Notes: generated by a model from the sequence alone, not told the origin. Numbered from the stretch's first letter, positions 16,858-27,864 are shown. The stretch is DNA of 64,000 nucleotides from Sphingomonas sp. PP-F2F-G114-C0414 (GCF_003688595.1 NZ_RCWT01000009.1:620001-684000); one strand, 5' to 3'. A program made the numbers and translations.

Positions 16858-18272
16858 AGGGCGTCGCAACGGATATCGGCACGATCCATTTCGTCGGGAT
16901 CGGCGGGATCGGGATGTCGGGCATCGCCGAGGTGATGAAGAACCTCGGCTACCGCGTGCAGGGGTCGGACGTGGCCGAGGGCTATGTCGTGCAGGGGTTG
17001 CGCGACAAGGGTATCCCGGTCGCGATCGGCCATGCCGCGTCTAACATCGGCGATGCCGCGGTGGTGGTCGTGTCGACCGCGATCGTGCGCTCGAACCCCG
17101 AGGTCGAAGCGGCGTTGAATGCGCGCGTGCCGGTGGTGCGGCGCGCGGAAATGCTGGCCGAACTGATGCGGTTGAAGTCGACCGTCGCGGTTGCGGGCAC
17201 GCACGGGAAGACGACGACGACGTCGATGGTGGCAGCGCTGCTCGATGCGGGCGGGGTCGATCCGACGGTCATCAACGGTGGGATCATCAACTCGTACGGC
17301 TCGAACGCGCGGCTGGGCGCGAGTGACTGGATGGTTGTCGAAGCGGACGAGAGCGACGGCAGTTTCCTGCGGCTCGATGGTACGATCGCGGTCGTCACGA
17401 ATATCGATCCCGAGCATCTCGACCATTACGGCTCGTTCGACGCGGTGAAGGATGCGTTCGTCGAGTTCGTCGAGAACGTGCCGTTCTATGGCGCCGCGCT
17501 GCTGTGCCTCGACCATCCGGAAGTGCAGGGGATCCTGCCGCGGGTGCGCGATCGTCGCGTGGTGACGTACGGTTTCTCGGCGCAGGCGGACGTGCGCGGC
17601 GTGGAGGTCACGCCGATCCCGGGCGGCAACCGCTTCGATTGCGTGGTGCGCGAGCGCGATGGTGCGACGCGGACGATTGCAGGGATCGAGATGCCGATGC
17701 CGGGGCGGCACAACGTGCAGAACGCGCTGGCGGCGATCGGCGTGGCGCTCGAACTCGGGATTGCGGATGCGACGATCCAGCAGGGGTTTGCCAAGTTCGG
17801 TGGCGTGAAGCGGCGGTTCACCAAGGTCGGCGAAGTGGCGGGCGTGACGATCATCGACGACTACGGGCATCATCCGGTCGAGATCCGCGCCGTGCTGGCG
17901 GCCGCGCGCGAGGGTGTGAAGGGCCGCGTGATCGCGGTGGTGCAGCCGCATCGTTACTCGCGTCTCGGCAATCTGATGGAGGATTTCCAGACGGCCTTCA
18001 ACGATGCCGACCGGGTATTGGTGACGCCTGTCTATGCTGCCGGCGAGGCGCCTGTGGAGGGCGTCGATGCGGCGGCTTTGGTCGAGGGGTTGAAGCGGCG
18101 GGGGCACCGGTTTGCGGGTGTGGTTGCTGATGCTGACGCGCTCGCGGTAGAGTTGGCGGCGACGATCGAGGCTGACGACCTGGTTGTTTGTCTGGGGGCT
18201 GGCGACATCACGAAATGGGCGGCTGGGTTGGCGGATGCGATTGCTGCCGAGCGCGCGAAGGTGATGGCGTGA
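16854..18272 (+). CDS. murC: UDP-N-acetylmuramate--L-alanine ligase
   Basis: A 472-residue cytosolic Mur ligase that adds L-Ala to UDP-MurNAc. The N-terminal nucleotide-binding loop reads [16 protein letters not shown] (about residues 12-27), the ATP loop [11 protein letters not shown] near 115, and [10 protein letters not shown] near 337. The frame is open upstream, but the ATG at 16854 overlaps the murG stop and gives the family length. Its stop overlaps the GTG at 18269 that is the first possible start of murB. Confidence 0.96.
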   Translation: MKGVATDIGTIHFVGIGGIGMSGIAEVMKNLGYRVQGSDVAEGYVVQGLRDKGIPVAIGHAASNIGDAAVVVVSTAIVRSNPEVEAALNARVPVVRRAEMLAELMRLKSTVAVAGTHGKTTTTSMVAALLDAGGVDPTVINGGIINSYGSNARLGASDWMVVEADESDGSFLRLDGTIAVVTNIDPEHLDHYGSFDAVKDAFVEFVENVPFYGAALLCLDHPEVQGILPRVRDRRVVTYGFSAQADVRGVEVTPIPGGNRFDCVVRERDGATRTIAGIEMPMPGRHNVQNALAAIGVALELGIADATIQQGFAKFGGVKRRFTKVGEVAGVTIIDDYGHHPVEIRAVLAAAREGVKGRVIAVVQPHRYSRLGNLMEDFQTAFNDADRVLVTPVYAAGEAPVEGVDAAALVEGLKRRGHRFAGVVADADALAVELAATIEADDLVVCLGAGDITKWAAGLADAIAAERAKVMA

Positions 18273-19360
18273 ACGCTCGCGCTTCTGCTCCCCTCCCGCT
18301 TGCGGGAGGGGTCGGGGGAGGGGCTCTGGCCTCCTCCAACGGCACGGGCGGGGCTATGTCAGTCCCTCCCCTGACCCCTCCCGCAAGCGGGAGGGGAATC
18401 AAGGTCGAGGCAGGGGCTTCGCTGGCGGCTTTCATATGGTTTCGGACTGGTGGGCCGGCGGAGACACTGGTGCGGCCCGATACGGCGAATGATCTAGCTG
18501 GATTTTTGCGTGATCTTGATCCTTCGACGCCCGTGCTGCCGGTCGGGGTCGGCTCGAACCTGATCGTGCGCGACGGCGGCGTGCCGGGGGTCGTGGTGCG
18601 TCTCCCCAAGGCGATGGCGAAGGTGTCGGTGCAGGACGGCCGCGTTCGTGCGGGTGCGGGGGCGATGGGGATTACCGTTGCCAGTGCCGCGCGGGATGCT
18701 GGGATTGCCGGGCTTGAGTTTCTGCGTGGGATACCGGGCACCGTTGGTGGCGCGGTTCGGATGAACGCGGGGGCTTATGGACGGGATGTCAGCAATATTC
18801 TCGTCGAGGCTACCGTCGTCACGCGCGACGGTTCGGTCGAGACCTGGTCCGCCGAGAAACTCGGGTTCACCTATCGTCACTCGGACCTGCCCGCGGGCGC
18901 CGTCGTGGTCGAAGCGGTGTTCTCCGGCACGCCCGGCGAGCCCGCCGTGATCGGTGCGGAGATGGATCGGATCGCCGCCGAGCGTGAGGCTTCGCAGCCG
19001 CTGCGTTCGCGCACCGGGGGGTCGACGTTCAAGAATCCCGAGGGCCACAAGGCTTGGGCGTTGATCGACGCGGCCGGGTGTCGGGGGCTGACTCGCGGTG
19101 ATGCGCAGGTCAGCGAGAAGCATTGCAATTTCCTGCTGAACCTCGGGTCCGCGTCGAGCGCGGAGATCGAGGCGCTGGGTGAAGAGGTACGGGATAAAGT
19201 GAAGGCGCATTCGGGGGTGACGTTGGAATGGGAAATCCAGCGGGTTGGTGAGTACCTCCCCTCCCGCTTGCGGGAGGGGTCGGGGGAGGGCGGTCTGGAT
19301 ACCGGCATCTCGCATCAACCCCTCCCCCGACCCCTCCCGCAGGCGGGAGGGGAGCAGTGA
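18269..19360 (+). CDS. murB: UDP-N-acetylenolpyruvoylglucosamine reductase with repeat-encoded termini
   Basis: MurB reduces UDP-GlcNAc-enolpyruvate to UDP-MurNAc using NADPH and FAD. The core is intact: [24 protein letters not shown] (FAD-binding), [17 protein letters not shown], the YRHSDLP segment, and [12 protein letters not shown]. The 363-residue frame starts at a GTG overlapping murC. About the first 43 and last 34 residues are encoded by GC-rich repeat copies 2 and 3. No start codon lies between the repeat and the conserved core, so even a start at the in-frame ATG 18356 translates a repeat arm. The tail reads [12 protein letters not shown] followed later by [13 protein letters not shown]. 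The stop overlaps the ddl start. Confidence 0.92.
   Translation: MNARASAPLPLAGGVGGGALASSNGTGGAMSVPPLTPPASGRGIKVEAGASLAAFIWFRTGGPAETLVRPDTANDLAGFLRDLDPSTPVLPVGVGSNLIVRDGGVPGVVVRLPKAMAKVSVQDGRVRAGAGAMGITVASAARDAGIAGLEFLRGIPGTVGGAVRMNAGAYGRDVSNILVEATVVTRDGSVETWSAEKLGFTYRHSDLPAGAVVVEAVFSGTPGEPAVIGAEMDRIAAEREASQPLRSRTGGSTFKNPEGHKAWALIDAAGCRGLTRGDAQVSEKHCNFLLNLGSASSAEIEALGEEVRDKVKAHSGVTLEWEIQRVGEYLPSRLREGSGEGGLDTGISHQPLPRPLPQAGGEQ
18288..18397. repeat. GC-rich inverted repeat, copy 2 (5' end of murB)
   Basis: Arms at 18288-18323 and 18364-18397 match copy 1. It lies inside the open frame of murB and is translated as [12 protein letters not shown] and [11 protein letters not shown]. Confidence 0.9.
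19256..19353. repeat. GC-rich inverted repeat, copy 3 (3' end of murB)
   Basis: Arms at 19256-19290 and 19318-19353. It encodes the last 34 residues of MurB, and its right end GGGAGGGGAGC stands before the GTG of ddl in the same way as copy 1 does for murF. Confidence 0.9.
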
Positions 19361-20295
19361 GCGCGCCGCTTCACATCGCAGTCCTGATGGGCGGCTGGTC
19401 GGCGGAGCGTGAGGTTTCGCTGATGTCGGGCAACGGCTGTGCGGACGCGCTGGAGTCGCTCGGGCACCGGGTTACGCGGATCGACATGGGGCGGGATGTT
19501 GCCGCCAAGCTCGCCGAGGCCGAGCCTGATCTCGTGTTCAATGCGCTGCATGGGACGCCTGGCGAGGACGGTTCGGTGCAGGGTCTGCTCGACCTGATGG
19601 GTCTGCGATACACGCACTCCGGCCTCGCGACGTCGGTGATCGCGATCGACAAGGTGCTGACCAAGCTGCTGCTCGTCCCCGCGGGCGTGCCGATGCCAGG
19701 TGGGCGGATCGTCAAGTCGGCGGACTTGTTCGAGAGCGATCCGATGGCGCGGCCGTATGTGCTGAAGCCGGTCAACGAGGGCTCGTCGGTCGGGGTGGCG
19801 ATCGTCACCGACAGCGGCAATTACGGAAATCCGATCGCGCGCGATAGCGTCGGGCCGTGGGGCGAGTTCGAGGAATTGCTCGCCGAGCCCTATATCCGTG
19901 GGCGTGAACTGACGACCGCTGTGCTCGGCGGCAAGGCACTTGGCGTGACCGAGTTGAAGCCCAAGAGCGGCTGGTACGATTACGACGCGAAATACACCGA
20001 CGGGATGACGGTCCACGTCTGCCCGGCCGAAATCCCCGACGAGATCACCGATGCGTGCAAGAGCCTCGCGCTCGAAGCGCACCGGTTGCTTGGCTGCAAG
20101 GGCGCGTCGCGGTCGGACTTCCGCTGGGATGACGAGCGCGGCGTCGATGGGCTGTTCCTGCTCGAGGTGAACACGCAGCCGGGGATGACGCCTTTGAGCC
20201 TCGTGCCCGAACAGGCGCGACATATCGGCATGAGCTATGCCGAGCTGGTCCAGGCAATCGTCGACGAAGCGCTTCAGGACCATCCTTCTCCATGA
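19357..20295 (+). CDS. ddl: D-alanine--D-alanine ligase
   Basis: A 312-residue ATP-grasp enzyme that forms the D-Ala-D-Ala dipeptide used by MurF. Family motifs: GGWSAEREVSLMSG at residues 9-22, HGTPGEDGSVQG near 65, KPVNEGSSVGVAIV near 137, and LLEVNTQPGMTPLSLVPEQ near 268-286, which includes the metal-binding Glu and Asn. It starts at a GTG whose Shine-Dalgarno is provided by repeat copy 3. Its stop overlaps the ATG of ftsQ. Confidence 0.96.
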   Translation: MSAPLHIAVLMGGWSAEREVSLMSGNGCADALESLGHRVTRIDMGRDVAAKLAEAEPDLVFNALHGTPGEDGSVQGLLDLMGLRYTHSGLATSVIAIDKVLTKLLLVPAGVPMPGGRIVKSADLFESDPMARPYVLKPVNEGSSVGVAIVTDSGNYGNPIARDSVGPWGEFEELLAEPYIRGRELTTAVLGGKALGVTELKPKSGWYDYDAKYTDGMTVHVCPAEIPDEITDACKSLALEAHRLLGCKGASRSDFRWDDERGVDGLFLLEVNTQPGMTPLSLVPEQARHIGMSYAELVQAIVDEALQDHPSP

Positions 20296-21266
20296 GCCGC
20301 ACGATTAAGCGCGGTCCGCCGCCCAAGCGGCCCGCCCCGCGCCGGAAGGTCGCGGTCAAGAAGGTGTCGGTGATGGACCGGCTGGTCGGGATGCTCCCGG
20401 TCAGCGAGGATACGCTCCGGAAAATCGCGACCTGGTCGATCCTCGGCGCGGGCGGCGCGGTGGCGATTGCGGCAGCGACGTGGGTCGGCATTCCCGGCAT
20501 GATCGGCGCGGCGGTGGCCGAGGGTGCCGGGCGTGCGGGCTTCAAGGTCGAGCAGATCGAGGTCACGGGGCTCAAGCGGATGGACCGCATGTCGGTCTAC
20601 GCGGTCGCGCTGGAGGACAAGCAGAACCAGACGTCGATGTTGTCCGTCGACCTTGAGGCGGTCCGCCAGAAGCTGCTGCGCTATGGCTGGATCGCGGACG
20701 CGCACGTCTCGCGGCGGCTGCCGAACACGATGCTGGTCGATATCGTCGAGCGGACCCCCGCGGCGGTGTGGCAAGACAATGGCCAGCTCACGCTGATCGA
20801 TTCGTCGGGGGTGCTGCTCGAGCCGGTTCAGCCCGATGCGATCCCGAACCTGCCGCTGGTGATCGGTCCGGGCGCGGATCGACAGGAGGCGTCGTACCAG
20901 ACGCTGCTCGCCGCCGCGCCTGCGCTGAAGCCGCGCGTGAAGGCGGCGACTTGGGTTGGCAATCGGCGCTGGGATCTTACCTTCGAGAGCGGCGAGACGT
21001 TGGCGCTGCCGGAAGACGGTGCGCCGCGTGCGCTCGTGAAGTTCGCCGAGTTGGATGGCGCGCGGCCGTTGCTGGGGCGCGGCTGGATCCGGTTCGACAT
21101 GCGCGATCCGACCAAGCTGGTCGCGCGCAAGCCGGGTGCGAGCCTGGCGCACAGCGTCGACGTGCCGGCACCTGCCAGCGCGGGGGCAAGCGCGCCGGCG
21201 GCAGGCGAGACTGTGAATACTCCGTCGCAAACGGCGGGCGCGAACGTAACGGGCGGGGAGGGATGA
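20292..21266 (+). CDS. ftsQ: Cell division protein FtsQ
   Basis: A 324-residue bitopic membrane protein linking cytoplasmic and periplasmic divisome parts. A basic cytoplasmic N-terminus (RTIKRGPPPKRP) precedes a transmembrane helix at about residues 48-72. The POTRA domain follows (FKVEQIEVTGLKRMD) and then the FtsQ domain with RLPNTMLVDIVERTPAAVW. The last 40 residues are a low-complexity Ala/Pro tail. Overlaps ddl at its start and is separated from ftsA by one base. Confidence 0.93.
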   Translation: MSRTIKRGPPPKRPAPRRKVAVKKVSVMDRLVGMLPVSEDTLRKIATWSILGAGGAVAIAAATWVGIPGMIGAAVAEGAGRAGFKVEQIEVTGLKRMDRMSVYAVALEDKQNQTSMLSVDLEAVRQKLLRYGWIADAHVSRRLPNTMLVDIVERTPAAVWQDNGQLTLIDSSGVLLEPVQPDAIPNLPLVIGPGADRQEASYQTLLAAAPALKPRVKAATWVGNRRWDLTFESGETLALPEDGAPRALVKFAELDGARPLLGRGWIRFDMRDPTKLVARKPGASLAHSVDVPAPASAGASAPAAGETVNTPSQTAGANVTGGEG

Positions 21267-21267
21267 C

Positions 21268-22530
21268 ATGGCAAAGGTGGCACCGGAAGGGCTGATCACG
21301 GCGCTCGATATCGGGTCGTCGAAGGTTTCGGCGATGATCGCGCAAAAGGGGGACGGCGGCGAGCTGATCGTGCTCGGCACCGGCCAGCGCGAGAGCCGCG
21401 GCGTCAAGCGCGGCTATATCGCCGACATGGCGACGACCGAGGCGGCGGTGCGCGAGGCGGTCGAGCAAGCCGAGCGGATCGCGGGGATCAACATCGAGAA
21501 TGTCTGGGTCGGATTCTCGGCCGGTGGGCTCGTGTCCGACGTCGCCGAGGTCGAGTTCGAACTGGGCGGTCACCGCGTCGAGCAGCAGGATATCGATGCG
21601 TTGCTTGCCGCCGGGCGCAACTCGATCGATCCGCAGGGCCGCATGGTGCTGCACGCGCAGCCGGCGCTCTATACGCTCGACGGGCTTACGGGGGTGAAGA
21701 CGCCGCTCGGTCTGCACGCCGATCGGCTCGGCGTGCACATCCATGTCGTCGCGGCGGACGGTTCGCCGGTGCGCAACCTCGATCTCTGCGTGCGGTCGGC
21801 GCATCTCGAAGTGAAGTCGATCATCGCCTCGCCGGTCGCCACCGGGCTCGCGTGCCTCAGCGACGAGGAGCGCGAGCTTGGTGTCGCGCTGGTCGAGATG
21901 GGGGCGGGGATCACCAACGTGTCGCTGTTCGCAGGGGGCATGCTGGTCGGGCTGACCTCGATCCCGATCGGCGCGCAGGACATTACCGACGATATCGCCA
22001 GCGCGTTCGGCACGCGGCGGCAGAATGCCGAGCGGATGAAGTGTTTCCACGGCTCGGCCAATGCGAGCCCGCGCGATAATCACGACATGATCCCGGTCAT
22101 GCCGATCTCTGCCGAGGACGGCGCGGGCGAAGGCGCGCAGATCACCAAGGCGCAGCTGATCGGCGTGATCCGCCAGCGGCTCGAGCATCAGATGGGCGAA
22201 GTGCGCAACGCGCTCACCAAGCTGAAGTTCGAGGGGCCGGTCGGGCGTCAGGTCGTGCTGACCGGCGGTGGTGCGGAGCTGAAGGGCATCGCCGATTACG
22301 CGCAACAGGCGCTCGGGCGGTCGGTGCGGATCGGTCGACCGCGTGGTCTGACCGCGCTGCCGGAAGCGCATGGCGGACCGGCGTTCGCGACGCTAGCGGG
22401 GTTGGCCTTCTATGCGGCGACCAACCCGATCGACCTTCGCGGGCTCGCGCCGCAGCGGACGACTGTCCATCGGCCAAAGGGTATGGGCATGATGCGCAAG
22501 TTGATTCAGGCAGCACGCGCGAATTATTAA
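21268..22530 (+). CDS. ftsA: Cell division protein FtsA
   Basis: A 420-residue actin-like ATPase that tethers FtsZ to the membrane. The phosphate-1 motif TALDIGSSKVSAMIA is at residues 11-25, the SHS2 subdomain follows, and a second phosphate loop LVEMGAGITNVSLF is near 210. The adenosine motif VLTGGGAELKGI is near 330. The C-terminus MMRKLIQAARANY has the amphipathic-helix character of the membrane-targeting sequence. Confidence 0.96.
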   Translation: MAKVAPEGLITALDIGSSKVSAMIAQKGDGGELIVLGTGQRESRGVKRGYIADMATTEAAVREAVEQAERIAGINIENVWVGFSAGGLVSDVAEVEFELGGHRVEQQDIDALLAAGRNSIDPQGRMVLHAQPALYTLDGLTGVKTPLGLHADRLGVHIHVVAADGSPVRNLDLCVRSAHLEVKSIIASPVATGLACLSDEERELGVALVEMGAGITNVSLFAGGMLVGLTSIPIGAQDITDDIASAFGTRRQNAERMKCFHGSANASPRDNHDMIPVMPISAEDGAGEGAQITKAQLIGVIRQRLEHQMGEVRNALTKLKFEGPVGRQVVLTGGGAELKGIADYAQQALGRSVRIGRPRGLTALPEAHGGPAFATLAGLAFYAATNPIDLRGLAPQRTTVHRPKGMGMMRKLIQAARANY

Positions 22531-22643
22531 GAGTTTCGAAGCGTCTGGCGTTATTTCGGCTGGAACAGGCCGTGACGTTGGTGCACACAGATTAATCAGG
22601 GGCCCGGCCGTAGCGTATCTACCGGGTTGTGCGGAGAACGGCG

Positions 22644-24221
22644 ATGAGCATCGAATTCCTTAGTCCCGAAGTGGACGATCTGGCCCCCCGCATCGCGGTG
22701 ATCGGCGTCGGCGGCGCAGGCGGCAACGCGATCGCCAACATGATGCGGGCCGACGTCCAGGGCGTCGACTTCCTCGTGGCGAACACCGACGCGCAGGCGT
22801 TGAAGCAGTCGACCGCCCCGCAGCGGATCCAGCTCGGCACCAAGATCACGCAGGGTCTCGGCGCCGGTTCGCGTCCCGAGATCGGTCGCGCGGCCGCCGA
22901 AGAGACGATCGACCAGCTCGCCAAGATGCTCGAGGGCGCGCACATGTGCTTCATCACCGCCGGCATGGGCGGCGGCACGGGCACGGGCGCAGCGCCGGTC
23001 ATCGCCAAGGCGGCGCGCGACATGGGCATCCTGACCGTCGGCGTCGTGACCAAGCCGTTCGCGTTCGAGGGCAATCGTCGCGCCAAGTCGGCCGAGGGCG
23101 GCATCGACGAGCTGCAGAAGTATGTCGACACGCTGATCGTCATCCCGAACCAGAACCTGTTCCTCATCGCCAACGCGAACACGACCTTCAAGGAAGCGTT
23201 CACGATGGCGGACGAGGTGCTCCAGCAGGGCGTCCGCAGCATCACCGACCTGATGGTGATGCCGGGCCTCATCAACCTCGATTTCGCCGACGTCCGCTCG
23301 GTGATGCAGGAGATGGGCAAGGCCATGATGGGCACCGGCGAGGCTAGCGGCGACAACCGTGCGCTCGAAGCTGCGCAGAAGGCGATCTCGAACCCGCTGC
23401 TCGAAGGCGTCAGCATGCGCGGCGCGAAGGGCGTCATCATCTCGATCACCGGCGGCGACGACATGCGCCTGCTCGAAGTCGACGAAGCCGCGAATCACAT
23501 CCGCGACCTGGTCGATCCCGATGCGAACATCATCTGGGGCTCGGCGTTCAACCAGGAGCTCGAAGGCAAGATTCGCGTCTCGGTCGTCGCGACCGGGATC
23601 GACGCCGACGCGCGTCCACCCGAGGTTGCACCCGAGCCGACCCGCTCGTTCAGCTTCGGATCGCGCAAGACGGACGAGAACACCTCGTTCCGTCCGAGCG
23701 AGCCTGCCGCATCGTCGGCCGCGCCTGCTGCGTCGTCCGCCGACGAAGAGCCGCTCGACCTGAACGCGTCGTCGGAAGTCGAGCCGTCGGCGTCGAAGTC
23801 GGATGACGAGCTGGTGCTCGGTGCCGAGACGATGGTGCCGCAGGCCGCGCCTGCGCCGGTTGCTCCTGCACCGCAGCCGGCGCCCGCGCCGCGCACGTAT
23901 GGCGACGAGCCTTACGGTCGTGGTCCGATCGCGCGCCCAGCTTCGGCATCGTCCGTCCCGCCCGCTCGCGCACCGATCGCGCCGGCTGTTCCGGTGCCGA
24001 CGCCCGCTGCCGACGAAGGTGGTGCACGTCGCCGCTGGCTCGCTCCGGGTGCCGAGGCTGCCCCCGAGGCGGTTCCCGCCGCACCGCGCGTCAAGCTCGG
24101 CGGTACGTTGTTCGAGCGCATGTCGAATGCGGCACGCGGTGCTGCGAAGGAAGACGGCGAAGCGGCCCCTCAGGACCCGCTCGACATCCCCCGCTTCCTG
24201 CATCGTCAGAACAACCAGTAA
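22644..24221 (+). CDS. ftsZ: Cell division protein FtsZ
   Basis: A 525-residue tubulin-like GTPase that forms the Z ring. The nucleotide-binding start [15 protein letters not shown] is near residue 20 and the tubulin signature [15 protein letters not shown] near 108. The globular domain ends about residue 320 and is followed by an unusually long Ala/Pro-rich linker of roughly 180 residues. The conserved C-terminal peptide [10 protein letters not shown], which binds FtsA, closes the protein. The ATG at 22644 has GGAG nine bases upstream; the in-frame start at 22629 was rejected. A gap of 113 bases after ftsA allows a separate promoter. Confidence 0.96.
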   Translation: MSIEFLSPEVDDLAPRIAVIGVGGAGGNAIANMMRADVQGVDFLVANTDAQALKQSTAPQRIQLGTKITQGLGAGSRPEIGRAAAEETIDQLAKMLEGAHMCFITAGMGGGTGTGAAPVIAKAARDMGILTVGVVTKPFAFEGNRRAKSAEGGIDELQKYVDTLIVIPNQNLFLIANANTTFKEAFTMADEVLQQGVRSITDLMVMPGLINLDFADVRSVMQEMGKAMMGTGEASGDNRALEAAQKAISNPLLEGVSMRGAKGVIISITGGDDMRLLEVDEAANHIRDLVDPDANIIWGSAFNQELEGKIRVSVVATGIDADARPPEVAPEPTRSFSFGSRKTDENTSFRPSEPAASSAAPAASSADEEPLDLNASSEVEPSASKSDDELVLGAETMVPQAAPAPVAPAPQPAPAPRTYGDEPYGRGPIARPASASSVPPARAPIAPAVPVPTPAADEGGARRRWLAPGAEAAPEAVPAAPRVKLGGTLFERMSNAARGAAKEDGEAAPQDPLDIPRFLHRQNNQ

Positions 24222-24536
24222 GCCGGGAATCATCCTGTCGGCGGGAGGTCGACTGACGGGTTTGAGTTTGAAGCGCGCCTCGAAAGCTCCGTCACGCCAG
24301 GCTTGTTCCGGCATCCACCGCACCGCAGCTCGCCGATCAGCGATACGCGGCACGATGGACCCCGGAACACGTCCGGGGTGACGGAGCATCTAGGAGGAAG
24401 GCGTGTCACAAGCTGATAGATACTGCTCTTGAGCGAATGACTCTGCCCAACGCATCGTTCGTCGCCACCGCGCCCCGGTTCGCCGCGACCCGCGCACGCA
24501 AACATTGCCGGTTCGGTCGGGCTGGCGTCTAGACAG
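24222..24536. other. Intergenic region after ftsZ with an imperfect inverted repeat
   Basis: About 315 bases without a gene. It contains an imperfect inverted repeat (24287-24320 and 24355-24386) of the GTCACCCCGG/CCGGGGTGAC type widespread in sphingomonads; the left arm is more diverged than the right. lpxC, which often follows ftsZ in other proteobacteria, is absent here. Confidence 0.6.
24287..24386. repeat. Imperfect inverted repeat after ftsZ
   Basis: Left arm CTCCGTCACGCCAGG..., right arm ending GTCCGGGGTGACGGAG. It may fold at the end of the ftsZ transcript but has no T run, so it is not called a terminator. Confidence 0.65.
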
Positions 24537-26654
24537 ATGATCCTCATGACCCGCTCGTCCCATCATTTCCTGACCGCTGCGCTGGCACTCGTGCTCGCGA
24601 CCGCGCCGTCCGCCGCGTCCGCGCAAGGCGTCGTCCAGGCACTTCCGGGCACGACCGATGCGGACAAGCTCGGCGACGTGATGCGCCAGCTGGCCAGCAA
24701 TCCGCGCGACATCGATGCGCTGATAAAGGCCGGCGATCTGTCGATGGGGCTCGGCGATCTCAGCGGTGCCGCGGCGCTGTTCGCGCGCGCCGAGAAGGTG
24801 AACCCGCGTGATGGTCGTGCGAAGGCGGGGATGGCGTCGATTCTCGTCCGGTCCGAGCGTCCGGGCGAAGCGCTGCGTTATTACGCGCAGGCGGAGGGTC
24901 TCGGCCTCGATCCGCGCAAGTTCGCCGCCGACCGCGGCCTCGCCTATGACCTGATCGGCCAGCAGGACCGGGCGCAGCGCGATTACCGCGTGGCACTCCG
25001 CGATGCGCCCGATGACGAGACGATCAGGCGCTACGCGTTGTCACTCGGTATCTCGGGCAAGCCCGAGCTTGCGATCCAGCAGCTTAATCCATTGCTGCTC
25101 AAGAGCGATCGTGGCGCATGGCGCTCGCGTGCGTTCATCATAGCGATGAACGGGGACGTCGCCGGTGCCGAGAAGATCGCGACGACGATGATGCCGGCTG
25201 GCACCGCACAGGGTCTGCAACCGTTCTTCCAGCGCCTGCCAAGCCTGCCGGCGAGCGACCGCGCCTTCGCTGTACATTTCGGCGAGGTCCACGCGACGCC
25301 CACGCGTCTGGCCGACGCGCGGATGACCCCGCCGCTGGGCATGCTGGCGCCCGATCCGACCGCGCCGGTTATGGTCGCCGCCGTGCCGCGACCGGCGGTC
25401 GTCGCGACCTCCGGCAAGACCAAACGCAACCGGCGCGGCAAACCGGATCGGACCGAGATGGCCGCGACTACCACGCGTGCCGCTGCGACGATGCCTGTTG
25501 CGGCGACACCCGCGTCGACTATGCCCGCTGCGATCGCGCCACCGCCCCAACTGGCGTCGGTTCGGACGGTGCAGGCCGCGCCTGTGCAAGCAGGAGGGCG
25601 CATCGCAACGCCGCAGCCGACCTATCGCGCGCCGCAAGTCGCGCAGGCAGCGACTGGAGGGCCGCAAACCCCGTCGCCGGTTTTGGCGGCGCGGGTCGCG
25701 CCAATGCCGACCGGGGCGTTGCCGGCGACTACCGTGACGCAGATGGCCGCGGTGCCCGCTGGTCGCATACAGTCGGAGAGCAACAAGCGGGTGGCCAATT
25801 CGGTGGCTGCCGCAGCGACACGTACGCCCGCCCAATCCGCGACGGCGAGCCCCGTGCAACCGGCGCCGGTGCAGCAGGCAGCGGCCCAGCCGACATCCGT
25901 ACAGCCGGTGCCCGTACGGCAGGCCAGCGCCGCGCCGCTGCCGAGCCCCGGTTTCTCCGCTGGTGCGACACCCTCGACGCCGCCGGTCGAGGTGGCCGCC
26001 GCGATCCCGCCGCGCGCGGTTGCGGCGAGCGAGGACTCGATCCTCGCGCGGATCGTCGCGGGGCTGTCGATCCCCGCTTCCGAACTCGGTGTCGCACCGA
26101 TGCATCCCGCGCCCGTCGTGACGCAGGCCGCTGTCCCCATGCCCGACGATGCCGAACGCGTGCTTGCGGAGGCCAAGGCCAAGACCGAGCGTGACGCAGC
26201 GGCCAGGAAGATCGCCGCCGAGCAGCTCGCCGCGGACAAGAAGGCTGCCCTCGATAAGAAGGCGGCTGCGAGAAAAGCGATCGCGGACAAGAAGGCGCTG
26301 GCCGAGAAGAAGGCCGCCGCGGCTGAGAAGCTCGCCGCCGATAAGGCCGCGGCCGAGGAAAAGCGGATCGCGCGCGCCAATCCCGAGCGGGTCTGGGTGC
26401 AGGTGTCGACCGGCGCGACCGAGGGTGACCTACCCAAGGCTTGGAAGAAGGCGAAGGCCAAGGCACCGACCGTATTCGGCGCTCGCGGCGGCTGGACTGC
26501 ACCGTGGAAGGCCACCAACCGCGTGCTCGCCGGCCCGTTCAAGACCGATGCGGAAGCACGCACCTTCGTCAACCAGCTCGCCAAGGAAGGCGTCTCGACG
26601 TTCACCTTCACCAGCGATCCCGGCGAGATCATCACGAAGCTTCCTGCGAAGTGA
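24537..26654 (+). CDS. Exported TPR and SPOR domain-containing protein
   Basis: A 705-residue protein with a signal peptide ending near AASA at residue 29, so it should be periplasmic. Residues about 40-230 resemble tetratricopeptide repeats ([20 protein letters not shown]). A long Ala/Pro/Gln-rich disordered region follows, then an Ala/Lys/Asp-rich helix with a repeated AADKKAA pattern near 545-605, likely a coiled coil. The C-terminal 85 residues form a SPOR domain ([16 protein letters not shown], ending ITKLPAK), which binds denuded septal glycan. Its place just after ftsZ supports a division role. Start could be the ATG at 24537 or the one at 24546. Confidence 0.85.
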   Translation: MILMTRSSHHFLTAALALVLATAPSAASAQGVVQALPGTTDADKLGDVMRQLASNPRDIDALIKAGDLSMGLGDLSGAAALFARAEKVNPRDGRAKAGMASILVRSERPGEALRYYAQAEGLGLDPRKFAADRGLAYDLIGQQDRAQRDYRVALRDAPDDETIRRYALSLGISGKPELAIQQLNPLLLKSDRGAWRSRAFIIAMNGDVAGAEKIATTMMPAGTAQGLQPFFQRLPSLPASDRAFAVHFGEVHATPTRLADARMTPPLGMLAPDPTAPVMVAAVPRPAVVATSGKTKRNRRGKPDRTEMAATTTRAAATMPVAATPASTMPAAIAPPPQLASVRTVQAAPVQAGGRIATPQPTYRAPQVAQAATGGPQTPSPVLAARVAPMPTGALPATTVTQMAAVPAGRIQSESNKRVANSVAAAATRTPAQSATASPVQPAPVQQAAAQPTSVQPVPVRQASAAPLPSPGFSAGATPSTPPVEVAAAIPPRAVAASEDSILARIVAGLSIPASELGVAPMHPAPVVTQAAVPMPDDAERVLAEAKAKTERDAAARKIAAEQLAADKKAALDKKAAARKAIADKKALAEKKAAAAEKLAADKAAAEEKRIARANPERVWVQVSTGATEGDLPKAWKKAKAKAPTVFGARGGWTAPWKATNRVLAGPFKTDAEARTFVNQLAKEGVSTFTFTSDPGEIITKLPAK

Positions 26655-26679
26655 GCGCGTTCGCACTCGGGCAGTCGAA

Positions 26680-27846
26680 GTGAGTTACCGCGCGCCCTGG
26701 GCATCGGACCCGGCGCGCAGCAAAGGACGGCTTCACGAGGAACAGAACGGGTCCGTCCGTGGCCCGCGCGACGCCTTCCAGCGCGACCGCGACCGGATCA
26801 TCCACTCGATCAGCTTCCGGCGACTGCGCCACAAGACCCAAGTGTTCATGGCGCCCGACGGCGATCATTTCCGCGTCCGCCTGACGCACAGTCTCGAGGT
26901 TGCGCAGATCGGCCGGACGATCGCGCGGACGCTGGCGCTGAACGAGGACCTGACCGAGGCGCTGTGTCTCGCGCACGATATCGGTCATCCGCCGTTCGGC
27001 CATGCCGGCGAGGATGCGCTGAAGGCGGCGCTGAAGGGGCAGGGCGGGTTCGATCACAACGGCCACACGCTACGCACGCTGATGACGATCGAGCGGCCGT
27101 ATCCGTTGTGGAACGGGCTGAACCTGACGTGGGAAGCACTCGAGGGCCTCGCCAAGCATAACGGCCCGGTGCGGCATCCGGGTTGGGCGCTGGCGACGGC
27201 GGATGCGGAATACCCACTCGCTCTGACCAGTTTCTCGAGCCTCGAAGCGCAGGTTGCGGCGATCGCCGACGATATCGCCTACGACAATCACGACATCGAC
27301 GACGGTCTTCGCGCCGGGTTGCTGACGCTCGACCAGATGCTGGCGGTGCCACTGGTCGCGCGCGGCTGGGACGACGTGCGACGGCGCTTTCCCGATATCG
27401 AGCCGAAGCGTCTGGTCGGCGAACTCGTCCGCACGCAGATCGGGACGATGGTCAACGACCTCATCGCCGAGACGCGCCAGCGGATCGCGGCGAGCGGCGT
27501 CACCAGCGTCGACGACGTCCGCGATGCCGGCCAATGCCTGGTCGGCTTCTCGCCCGAGATGCGCGAGGCGGAGCGCGACCTGAAGCGCTTCATGTACGCC
27601 AATCTCTATCACCACCCGCGCCAGCTTGCCGCGGCGGATGCGGCACACGGAATCGTCTCAGGCCTGTTCGCGGTCTATCGCAACGATCCGATGACCATGC
27701 CCGAGGAATGGCGCGACCGCCTGCCTGCGGAGGATCCTGACCGCAGCAGGCATATCGCGGATTTCATCGCGGGCATGACGGACCGGTATGCCGTATCGCG
27801 CTACCGCGAACTGGTCGGCCCGATCGACCTGCCCGAAGGGTTCTGA
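26680..27846 (+). CDS. dgt: Deoxyguanosinetriphosphate triphosphohydrolase-like protein
   Basis: A 388-residue HD-domain enzyme of the Dgt family, which removes triphosphate from dNTPs. Motifs: [16 protein letters not shown] near residue 33, the first metal histidine in [13 protein letters not shown], the HD pair in [16 protein letters not shown] near 105, and [14 protein letters not shown] near 200. Its GTG start lies 26 bases after the SPOR gene. Length and motifs fit the type 2 Dgt subfamily; substrate is not certain. Confidence 0.9.
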   Translation: MSYRAPWASDPARSKGRLHEEQNGSVRGPRDAFQRDRDRIIHSISFRRLRHKTQVFMAPDGDHFRVRLTHSLEVAQIGRTIARTLALNEDLTEALCLAHDIGHPPFGHAGEDALKAALKGQGGFDHNGHTLRTLMTIERPYPLWNGLNLTWEALEGLAKHNGPVRHPGWALATADAEYPLALTSFSSLEAQVAAIADDIAYDNHDIDDGLRAGLLTLDQMLAVPLVARGWDDVRRRFPDIEPKRLVGELVRTQIGTMVNDLIAETRQRIAASGVTSVDDVRDAGQCLVGFSPEMREAERDLKRFMYANLYHHPRQLAAADAAHGIVSGLFAVYRNDPMTMPEEWRDRLPAEDPDRSRHIADFIAGMTDRYAVSRYRELVGPIDLPEGF

Positions 27847-27864
27847 GGCAGAGACATCGTTCGT

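Noticed and set aside
16431-18107. 558-codon open frame on the minus strand opposite murG/murC
   Set aside because: Composition (Arg/His/Asp-rich, no motifs) is that of an antisense shadow in high-GC DNA; the plus-strand murG and murC are certain.
10570-19353. GC-rich repeats as a CRISPR array
   Set aside because: Copies are inverted pairs scattered between genes with irregular spacing and no regular spacers.
22596-24389. 597-codon open frame on the minus strand opposite ftsZ
   Set aside because: Antisense shadow; ftsZ on the plus strand is unambiguous.
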